A stretch of 64,000 nt of DNA from Fulvimonas sp. R45 (GTDB lineage Bacteria > Pseudomonadota > Gammaproteobacteria > Xanthomonadales > Rhodanobacteraceae). The notes under the pieces are model-generated. The model saw only the letters and a program-made list of their open reading frames with translations, made no database searches and was not told the DNA's origin. Location of the stretch: NCBI RefSeq assembly GCF_030504985.1, contig NZ_JASERU010000001.1, positions 124,001 through 188,000 of the forward strand, read 5' to 3'. Shown here piece by piece: positions 56,681 to 64,000 of this stretch (position 1 is the first letter of the stretch; the number at the start of each line of letters is the position of its first letter). The position numbers and the translations under genes were made by a program.

Positions 56681-58708
56681 TTATTGCCCGATCAACCAGT
56701 ACCCGCCCAGCAGCAGGATCAGGCCGACAATCATCGCGAAGGCGTAGTGATAGAGATACCCGGACTGCAGCCGGCGCACGCCGGCGGCGACGCGGTCGAC
56801 CAGTCGCGCCGAGCCGTTGACCAGCACGCCGTCCACCACCGCGGCATCGCCCGCCTTCCAGAACAGCCGGCCCAGCTTGACGCCGCCCCTGGCGAACAGC
56901 GCGAAGTACACGTCGTCCACCCAGTACTTGCGGTCCAGCACCGTCCACAGCGGCTTCAACGCGGACTTGATGCGGCCGGCCAGCGCCGGGTTGAACAGGT
57001 AGATGTAGGTCTGGATCGCGAAGGCCAGCAGCACCAGACCGAACGGCACGCTCCAGAAGCCGTGCAGCGCCATCCCCACCGCGCCCTCGAAGTGCGCGCC
57101 CATCTCGCCGAGCACGTTGTTCGCCTCGTCCACGTGGATGGCCGTGCCGAACCAGCCGCCGAACAGCATCGAACCCACGGTGAAGAAGCCCACCAGCAGC
57201 GACGGGATCGCCAGCAGCACCAGCGGCAGCGTCACCACCCACGGCGACTCGTGCGGCGCGTGCGCCAGTTCGCCCGGCTTGTGGTGACCGTGGTCGTCAT
57301 GGTCGTGATGGCCATGGCCATGGTGTTCCACCACCGTGAAGCGTTCCTTGCCGTGGAAGGTCAGGTACATCTGGCGGAAGGTGTACAGCGCGGTGACGAA
57401 GGCGCCGGCCATCACGCAGAAATAGGCATAGCCCGAACCCCAGCGGTGCGATTCGCCCACCGCCTCGATGATCGCATCCTTCGAATAGAAGCCCGAGGTG
57501 AACGGCACCGCCACCAGCGCCAGCGAGCCGATCCACATGGTGATCCAGGTGACCGGCATGTACTTGCGCAGGCCGCCCATGTAGCGCATGTCCTGCTCGT
57601 GGTGCATGGCGATGATCACCGAGCCCGCGCCCAGGAACAGCAGGGCCTTGAAGAAGGCGTGGGTCATCAGGTGGAACACCGCGCCGGCGTAGGCCGACAC
57701 GCCCAGCGCCACCGTCATGTAGCCCAGCTGCGACAGCGTGGAATACGCCACCACGCGCTTGATGTCGTTCTGCACGATGCCGATCAGGCCGGTGAACAGC
57801 GCGCCGGTGGCGCCGATGACCATCACGAAGCTGAGCGCGCCCTGCGACAGCTCGAAGATCGGCGACATGCGCGCCACCATGAAGATGCCCGCGGTCACCA
57901 TGGTCGCCGCATGGATCAGCGCGGAGATCGGCGTGGGGCCTTCCATCGAGTCGGGCAGCCATACGTGCAGCGGCACCTGGGCGCTCTTGCCCATCGCGCC
58001 GATGAACAGCAGGATGCAGATCACCGTGGCGGCGTCCCAGTGCGTGCCCTGGGTGATCGCCAGCGTCTTGCCGGCCAGGGTCGGCGCCGCCGCGAACGCG
58101 GTGGCGTAGTCCAGCGTGCCGAGGAAGTACAGCACCGCGGCGATGCCCAGCAGGAAGCCGAAATCGCCCACGCGGTTGACCAGGAACGCCTTGAGGTTGG
58201 CGAAGATCGCGGTCGGCCGCTTGAACCAGAAGCCGATCAGCAGGTACGACACCAGGCCCACCGCCTCCCAGCCGAAGAACAGCTGCAGGAAGTTGTTCGC
58301 CATCACCAGCATCAGCATGGAGAAGGTGAACAGCGAGATGTAGCTGAAGAAGCGCTGGTAGCCCGGGTCGTCCGCCATGTAGCCGATGGTGTAGACGTGC
58401 ACCAGCAGCGACACGAAGGTCACCACCACCATCATCATCGCGGTGAGGCGGTCGACCATGAAGCCGACGCTGGCGTGCAGGCGGCCGATCTCGAACCAGG
58501 TGTACAGGTCGTGGTTGTAGGCCGGCGCGCCGGCGAAGGCGATCTGGTACAGCACGTAGAACGACAGCGCGCAGGAGATCACCAGGCCGAGGATGGTCGC
58601 GCTGTGCGCGCCCGCCCGGCCGATCTGCCGGCCGAGGAAGCCGGCCAGCAGGCAGCCGGCCAGCGGCGCCAGCGCGATCGTCAACAGAATGGAGGTGGAC
58701 AATTCCAT
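56681..58708 (-). CDS. nuoL: NADH-quinone oxidoreductase subunit L
   Basis: NuoL is the distal antiporter-like subunit with the long lateral helix. The 675-residue protein has SAQVPLHVWLPDSMEGPTPI and RVVAYSTLSQLGYMTVALGV. A loop near residues 459-485 is very rich in His (HHGHGHHDHDDHGHHKPG and on), 11 His in about 25 residues, which could bind metal. The end of the protein has several helices, as expected for NuoL. It starts MELSTSILLTIALAPLAGCL, 4 bases after the nuoK stop. Confidence 0.98.
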   Translation of the reverse strand: MELSTSILLTIALAPLAGCLLAGFLGRQIGRAGAHSATILGLVISCALSFYVLYQIAFAGAPAYNHDLYTWFEIGRLHASVGFMVDRLTAMMMVVVTFVSLLVHVYTIGYMADDPGYQRFFSYISLFTFSMLMLVMANNFLQLFFGWEAVGLVSYLLIGFWFKRPTAIFANLKAFLVNRVGDFGFLLGIAAVLYFLGTLDYATAFAAAPTLAGKTLAITQGTHWDAATVICILLFIGAMGKSAQVPLHVWLPDSMEGPTPISALIHAATMVTAGIFMVARMSPIFELSQGALSFVMVIGATGALFTGLIGIVQNDIKRVVAYSTLSQLGYMTVALGVSAYAGAVFHLMTHAFFKALLFLGAGSVIIAMHHEQDMRYMGGLRKYMPVTWITMWIGSLALVAVPFTSGFYSKDAIIEAVGESHRWGSGYAYFCVMAGAFVTALYTFRQMYLTFHGKERFTVVEHHGHGHHDHDDHGHHKPGELAHAPHESPWVVTLPLVLLAIPSLLVGFFTVGSMLFGGWFGTAIHVDEANNVLGEMGAHFEGAVGMALHGFWSVPFGLVLLAFAIQTYIYLFNPALAGRIKSALKPLWTVLDRKYWVDDVYFALFARGGVKLGRLFWKAGDAAVVDGVLVNGSARLVDRVAAGVRRLQSGYLYHYAFAMIVGLILLLGGYWLIGQ

Positions 58709-58712
58709 CGGA

Positions 58713-59018
58713 TCAACCCTTCATGCTGTCGATTTCGGCGACGTTGACCGTGCTGCGGTTGCGGAACAGCAGCACCAGGATCGCCAGGCCGATGGCGGAT
58801 TCCGCCGCGGCCACGGTGAGGATGAAGAACACGAACACCTGCCCCGCCACGTCGTGGTTGAAGCGGGAGAACGCCACGAAGTTGATGTTCACCGCCAGCA
58901 GCATCAGCTCGATCGCCATCAGCAGCACGATCACGTTCTTGCGGTTGATGAACAGGCCGGCGACGGCGATGCAGAACAGAACCGCGCCGAGCACGATGAA
59001 GTGCGAGAGGGTGATCAT
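58713..59018 (-). CDS. nuoK: NADH-quinone oxidoreductase subunit K
   Basis: NuoK is a small three-helix subunit of the membrane arm, with conserved Glu residues in helices 2 and 3. The 101-residue protein has [20 protein letters not shown] and [20 protein letters not shown], both containing those glutamates. Length is the same as in most bacteria. The ATG overlaps the nuoJ stop by 4 bases (ATGA). Confidence 0.98.
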   Translation of the reverse strand: MITLSHFIVLGAVLFCIAVAGLFINRKNVIVLLMAIELMLLAVNINFVAFSRFNHDVAGQVFVFFILTVAAAESAIGLAILVLLFRNRSTVNVAEIDSMKG

Positions 59019-59674
59019 GGCTTGGTCTCCTGGGCCGGCTGTTCGGTCGCCTGCGGCTCGACGGGGCGCACGGCCTCCATCTTCAGCACGCGGATGCGGT
59101 CGCGCGGGTTCACCCTGACCTGCTCGCTCGCCGACTGGTACTTGGCGCCGCGGCGATGGCGCAGCGTCAGCGCCACCGCGACGACCACGCCCACGGTGAG
59201 GATCAGCGCGGCGATCTCGAACGGCAGCAGGTAGTGCGTGTACAGCGCCGTGCCCAGCCAGGCGGTGTTGGACTGGTCGGCGGCGGTGGCCGGGTTCGCG
59301 CCCATCGTCTGCGCGTGCATCGCGCGCACGCCGATCAGCGCAAGCATCTCCACCAGCATCACCAGGGCCACGATCAGGCCCACCGGCAGGAACTTCACGA
59401 AGCCCTCGCGCACCCGTTCGAGGTCGATGTCCAGCATCATCACCACGAACAGGAACAGCACCATCACCGCGCCCACGTAGACCACGATCAGCGCGATGGC
59501 GAGGAACTCGGCCTCCGCCAGCATCCAGATGCAGGCCGTGCTGAAGAAGGTCAGCACCAGCGCCAGCACCGCGTGCACGGTGTTGCGCAGGGTGATCACC
59601 GCCAGCGCGGCCCCCACCGTGACGATGCCGAAGGCGTAGAAGCAGACGAGTTGGAACAGGTTCGGATCAATCAT
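59015..59674 (-). CDS. nuoJ: NADH-quinone oxidoreductase subunit J
   Basis: NuoJ is a five-helix subunit at the membrane arm junction. The 219-residue protein has [20 protein letters not shown], the [20 protein letters not shown] helix with its conserved pi-bulge region, and a polar Arg/Glu/Pro tail. The tail makes it longer than E. coli NuoJ (184). It starts 12 bases after nuoI and overlaps nuoK by 4 bases. Confidence 0.97.
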   Translation of the reverse strand: MIDPNLFQLVCFYAFGIVTVGAALAVITLRNTVHAVLALVLTFFSTACIWMLAEAEFLAIALIVVYVGAVMVLFLFVVMMLDIDLERVREGFVKFLPVGLIVALVMLVEMLALIGVRAMHAQTMGANPATAADQSNTAWLGTALYTHYLLPFEIAALILTVGVVVAVALTLRHRRGAKYQSASEQVRVNPRDRIRVLKMEAVRPVEPQATEQPAQETKP

Positions 59675-59686
59675 GACGTTCCATCC

Positions 59687-60178
59687 TCAGCGGTACGCCG
59701 CGTCCTGCGCGCGGGCGGCGGCGACCTCGGCCTCGAAGCGGTCGCCGATGGCGAGCAGCTGCGGCTTGGTCACCACGTTCTCGCCGCGCTGCTCGAAGTG
59801 GTACTCGTGCACGTGCGTCTCCACGATCGAGTCGACCGGGCAGCTTTCCTCGCAGAAGCCGCAGAAGATGCACTTGAACAGGTCGATGTCGTAGCGCGTG
59901 GTGCGGCGCTGGCCGTCGCTCTCGCGCGGCGCCGAATCGATGGTGATCGCCAGCGCCGGGCACACCGCCTCGCACAGCTTGCAGGCGATGCAGCGCTCCT
60001 CGCCGTTCGCGTAGCGGCGCAGCGCGTGCAGGCCGCGGAAACGATTCGACTTGGGGATGTGCTCCATCGGGTAGCGCATCGTGTACTTCGGGCTGAACAT
60101 GTAGCGCAGGGTCAGGCCCATGCCCTTGAGCAGTTCGGCCAGCAGCAGGCTGTTGAAATAGCTGATTATGCGTTTCAT
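59687..60178 (-). CDS. nuoI: NADH-quinone oxidoreductase subunit I
   Basis: NuoI carries two [4Fe-4S] clusters that pass electrons towards quinone. The 163-residue protein has the two motifs [16 protein letters not shown] and [16 protein letters not shown]. The ATG at 60178 ([10 protein letters not shown]) is preferred over a TTG one codon earlier. A 96-base gap with a REP-like element separates it from nuoH, the only sizeable gap in the visible operon. Confidence 0.98.
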   Translation of the reverse strand: MKRIISYFNSLLLAELLKGMGLTLRYMFSPKYTMRYPMEHIPKSNRFRGLHALRRYANGEERCIACKLCEAVCPALAITIDSAPRESDGQRRTTRYDIDLFKCIFCGFCEESCPVDSIVETHVHEYHFEQRGENVVTKPQLLAIGDRFEAEVAAARAQDAAYR

Positions 60179-60200
60179 CAAAAAGCTCTCGGCATACTGC

Positions 60201-60256
60201 CCTTCTCCCCTGCGGGGAGAAGGTGGCCCCGAAGGGGTCGGATGAGGGGCGGGTGC
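60201..60256. repeat. REP-like element between nuoH and nuoI
   Basis: CCTTCTCCCC-TGC-GGGGAGAAGG (60201-60223) is followed by GGCCCC-GAA-GGGGTC and GGATGAGGGGCGGGTG. This is a single unit of the same family as the pairs at 29339 and 48084. It lies inside the nuo operon and may form a stable mRNA hairpin. Confidence 0.8.
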
Positions 60257-60274
60257 TCGCGGCGAGTTCTCATC

Positions 60275-61297
60275 TCAGGCCCCTGCGACCACCAGGCCGT
60301 AGTACTTCAGGCACCCGGCCACCAGCACCCAGACGATGGCGATGGGGATGAACACCTTCCAGCCCAGCCGCATGATCTGGTCGTAGCGGTAGCGCGGGAA
60401 GGTGGCGCGGAACCACAGGAACATGAAGGCGAACACGAAGGCCTTGACGAACAGCCACAGGAAGCTGCCGTGGCCGATGAAGCCCCAGGTTTCCGGGAAC
60501 GGGCTGAGCCAGCCGCCCAGGAACAGGATCGAGGCGAGGAAGCTCACCAGGATCATGTTGGCGTACTCGGCCAGGAAGAAGATGGCGAACGCCGAGCCGG
60601 AGTACTCCACGTGGAAGCCGGCAACGATCTCCGACTCGCCCTCCGCCACGTCGAACGGTGCGCGGTTGGTCTCGGCCACGCCGGAGATGAAGTAGATCAC
60701 GAACACCGGCAGCAGCGGCAGCCAGAACCAGTCGAACAGGCCCTTGTGGCCGGCCTGCGCGTGCACGATGTCGGTGAGGTTGAGCGAGCCGGCCAGCACC
60801 AGCACGCAGACCAGGCACAGGCCCATCGCCAGCTCGTAGGAGATCACCTGCGCCGCCGAGCGCATCGCGCCGAGCAGCGCGTAGCGCGAGTTCGAGGCCC
60901 AGCCGGCGAGGATGATGCCGTACACGCCCAGCGAGGTCATCGCCAGCAGGTACAGCAGGCCGGCGTTGGCGTTGGACAGCACCAGCTTGTCGTTGAACGG
61001 GATCACCGCCCACGCCGCGAACGCCGGCACCAGCGCCAGCATCGGCGCGAGGTAGTACAGGAACCGGTTCGCGTTGGTCGGCAGGATCACCTCCTTGACC
61101 AGCAGCTTGACCACATCGGCGAAGGCCTGCAGCAGGCCCAGCGGGCCGACCTTGTTCGGCCCCATGCGCACGTGCATCCAGCCGATGACCTTGCGCTCCC
61201 AGTACACGAACATCGCCACCGCGAGGATCACCGGGACGGCGATGCACAGGATGTAGATGACCGGCCAGATGACCTGGTTGAGGATCTGTTCGCCCAT
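60275..61297 (-). CDS. nuoH: NADH-quinone oxidoreductase subunit H
   Basis: NuoH lines the quinone-binding site at the base of the membrane arm. The 340-residue protein has about eight helices, [40 protein letters not shown] and the quinone-site loop [20 protein letters not shown]. The ATG at 61297 gives [15 protein letters not shown]. The nuoG stop is 5 bases upstream. Length is near the E. coli value (325). Confidence 0.98.
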   Translation of the reverse strand: MGEQILNQVIWPVIYILCIAVPVILAVAMFVYWERKVIGWMHVRMGPNKVGPLGLLQAFADVVKLLVKEVILPTNANRFLYYLAPMLALVPAFAAWAVIPFNDKLVLSNANAGLLYLLAMTSLGVYGIILAGWASNSRYALLGAMRSAAQVISYELAMGLCLVCVLVLAGSLNLTDIVHAQAGHKGLFDWFWLPLLPVFVIYFISGVAETNRAPFDVAEGESEIVAGFHVEYSGSAFAIFFLAEYANMILVSFLASILFLGGWLSPFPETWGFIGHGSFLWLFVKAFVFAFMFLWFRATFPRYRYDQIMRLGWKVFIPIAIVWVLVAGCLKYYGLVVAGA

Positions 61298-61302
61298 GGG
61301 CC

Positions 61303-63629
61303 TTATGCCTTGCTCAGGGTGATGGCTGCGCCGTAGGGCGGCAGCGTGGCGGTGGAGTCCTGCGCGGCCTCGATCCACGCGGCGCCGTCGGGCAACGCGC
61401 GGTCGACGACCACCGGCAGCGTCGCGTCGCCGACGCGCACCTGTGCGCCGTCGGCGAGGCCCTGCCGGGCGGCTTCGGCGGCATTGATGCGCACGGCCGG
61501 CGCCCGGTTCAACGGATGCGCGTTGAGCGCGGCGGCCCGGCGCAGCACCGCGTCGCTGCGGTAGATCGGCCAAGTGGCGAGGCGGACCAGGCCAGCCGCC
61601 GGCGACCGGACGGCCAGGCCCTCGCGGCTCGCTACCGGGCGGGCCGCGATGCCGTCGCGCAAGCCGGCCAGGTCGTTGAACTCGAAACCGGCCAGGTTCA
61701 TCGCGCCGCCCAGCGCGCGCAGCACCTTCCAGCCCGGGCGCGCCTCGGCCGGCGCCTTGGCGCCGGCCAGCACTTCCTGCGCCAGACCGTCCACGTTCAC
61801 CAGCGTGCCGTCCATCTCGGGCAGCAGCGCGATCGGCAGGATCACGTCCGCCACCTCGCGCAGCGCGGCGCTGGCGTAGGCGCTGAACGCCACCACCTGC
61901 CGGGCGCCACGCAGCGCGGCCAGCGCCTGGGCGCCGTCGGCGAAGTCGTGCGGCGGCTCCACGCCGTAGAGCACGTAGCCCTGGCGCGGCTGCGCCAGCA
62001 TCGCCTGCGCGTCCAGGCCGCCGTTGCCCGGCGCCACGCCGAGCTGGGCCAGGCCCACAGCATTGGCGCCCACCGGCAGCTCGTCGTAACCGGCGCCGGT
62101 GGCTTCGGCGACGAAACGGGCGAGCGCGCGCAGCCAGGACGCCTGCGGGTGGGTGACCGCCGCCTCGCCGAGAATCACCACCGCCTTGCCGGCCTTCAGC
62201 GCGGCGATGGCGTCGCTGTCGCCCTGGTCGCCGGATGCGCCGGCGATGGCGTCGGCCAGCGCCGCCGGGGCCGCGGCCCCGGACGCCACGGCGGCCTTGG
62301 CCAGCGCCAGCAGCGCGTCGACCATGCCCTGCGGCGGCACGATCTCGGCACCGGCCAGCGCGTAGTTGAACTCGAAGTCGGCCGGGTTGACCGCGAACAC
62401 CCTGGCGCCCTTCTTCACCGCCTGGTGCAGGCGATGGTTGAGCAGCGGCATCTCGCGGCGCAGGTCGGAGCCGACCAGCAGCGCGGCGCGCACCTGCGAC
62501 ACCTCGGCCACCGGCACGCCGAAACGCACGGCCGCGGCGTTGTCGGCGAAGTCGAGCTGGCGCAGGCGGTGGTCGACGTGGGCGCTGCCCAGGCCGCGCG
62601 CGAGGCGCAGCAGCAGGTCAGCCTCCTCGTTGGTGGTGGCCGGATGCACCAGCACGCCCAGCTCGCTGCCCGGCACGCTCTTCAACGCTTCGGCGGCGGT
62701 GCCCAGCGCGTCCTCCCAGGTGGTCGGCTGCCACTGGCCGTTGCGCTTCACTTCCGGCACGCCGGCACGGTCGGCCGCGTACATGCCCTGGTGGCTGTAG
62801 CGGTCGCGGTCGGACAGCCAGCACTCGTTGATCGCTTCGTTGTCGCGCGGCACCGTGCGCAGCACCTCGCCACGGCGGGTGTGCAGCCACAGGTTCGAGC
62901 CCAGCGCGTCGTGCCAGGCGACCGACGGTTTGGCGATCAGCTCCCAGGCCCGCGCCTTGAACTGGAACGGCTTGTTGGTGAGCGCGCCCACCGGGCAGAC
63001 GTCGATGATGTTGCCCGACAGCTCGGTCTCCACCGTCTTGCCGATGTAGGTGCCGATCTGCAGGTTCTCGCCGCGGCTCATGCCGCCCAGCTCGTAGCTG
63101 CCGGCGATCTCGCTGGTGAAGCGCACGCAACGCGTGCACTGGATGCAGCGGGTCATCTCGGTGGCGACCAGCGGCCCGAGGTTCTCGTCGGCAATGGTGC
63201 GCTTGCGCTCGGTGTAGCGCGACACGCTGCGTCCGTAGCCCAGCGCCACGTCCTGCAGCTCGCACTCGCCGCCCTGGTCGCAGATCGGGCAATCCAGCGG
63301 GTGGTTGATCAGAAGGAACTCCATCACGTCCTTCTGGAACTTCAGCGCCTTGTCCGAACGCGTGGTGACCTTCATGCCCTCGCCCACCGGCGTGGCGCAG
63401 GCCGGCTGCGGCTTGGGCATCGGGCGGCCGCCCATCTCCACGTCGACCAGGCACATGCGGCAGTTGGCGGCGATCGGCAGCTTGCGGTGGTAGCAGAAGC
63501 GCGGGATGGCGACGCCGATGGCGTCGGCCGCCTCGATGATCATCGCGCCCTTGCGGACCTGCGTGGGCTTGCCGTCGATCTCGATGTTGACGAGGTCGGG
63601 CGCGGCATTGCTGGTTGGCTGCGCACTCA

Positions 63630-63630
<1 letters not shown>
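61303..63630 (-). CDS. nuoG: NADH-quinone oxidoreductase subunit G
   Basis: NuoG is the large iron-sulphur subunit of the peripheral arm. The 775-residue protein has the 2Fe-2S ferredoxin region ([20 protein letters not shown]), the His-containing N3-type stretch around [18 protein letters not shown], a 4Fe-4S motif [12 protein letters not shown] and a long molybdopterin-oxidoreductase-like C-terminal domain. It starts at an ATG (63630) that overlaps the nuoF stop by one base (TGATG). It is shorter than E. coli NuoG (908), as in xanthomonads and mitochondria-like forms. Confidence 0.97.

Positions 63631-64000
<370 letters not shown>

Overview
The window is a 64 kb, very GC-rich, gene-dense stretch of conserved chromosome. 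Gene order (hrcA-grpE-dnaK-dnaJ-dapB, fur/bamE, ratA/smpB/ssrA, mtnA-gyrA, class III phaE-phaC, the rimP-nusA-infB-rbfA-truB-rpsO-pnp operon and the nuo operon), the tmRNA tag ANDDNYALAA and the palindromic repeat families point to a gammaproteobacterium of the Xanthomonadales, most likely the Rhodanobacteraceae/Lysobacteraceae. I saw no phage, insertion sequence, CRISPR array or toxin-antitoxin pair. The assignment rests on protein resemblance and gene order only.

Layout. 1-7.0 kb (minus): pdxY (cut by the window edge), dapB, dnaJ, a TMEM175-like channel gene wedged between dnaJ and dnaK, dnaK, grpE and hrcA. A sigma-32-type promoter lies before dnaK. 7.1-11.1 kb: recN, then a divergent NarL-type response regulator and MASE1-type histidine kinase. 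11.1-11.4 kb: a gene-free stretch that looks like a structured small RNA gene with a strong terminator. 11.4-14.2 kb: fur/bamE, rnfH-ratA, smpB and ssrA (tmRNA). 14.3-18.2 kb: a self-regulated GntR/YtrA-type ABC exporter cassette with a small membrane protein and two YggN-like lipoproteins. 18.2-25.0 kb: fumC/purB (divergent paralogues of one superfamily), a TSUP permease, gst/hxlR sharing a perfect operator, and roxA with a small partner gene. 25.2-30.9 kb: sucA-sucB-lpd, the complete 2-oxoglutarate dehydrogenase complex. 31.1-36.4 kb: LOG-family protein, acrylyl-CoA reductase-like protein, a PilH-like receiver, cbpA, hsp20 with a second heat-shock promoter, a lipoprotein, a peroxiredoxin and DoxX. 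36.4-43.9 kb: gyrA, gtrA-like, mtnA, pspC-like, a beta-propeller protein and phaE-phaC. 44.0-53.6 kb (minus): the translation/RNA-processing operon led by initiator tRNA. 53.7-64.0 kb (minus): nuoN to nuoF, the last cut by the edge.

How the parts work together. Proteostasis is concentrated here: HrcA/GrpE/DnaK/DnaJ, CbpA and Hsp20, with near-identical heat-shock promoters at dnaK and hsp20, plus the SmpB/tmRNA ribosome-rescue pair. Central energy metabolism is represented by the 2-oxoglutarate dehydrogenase complex, fumarase and Complex I. Class III polyhydroxyalkanoate synthase indicates carbon storage.

The least ordinary signals are non-coding: the candidate small RNA, three clusters of REP-like palindromes placed inside operons, a 35-nt hairpin repeat copied exactly between the rpsO-pnp and rimP-nusA junctions, symmetric operators at hrcA/recN, the YtrA cassette and hxlR/gst, and stacked terminators in the tRNA-rimP leader. 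No wholly new enzymatic system was evident; the YtrA/lipoprotein cassette and the channel gene inside the chaperone operon are the best protein-level candidates for something under-described.
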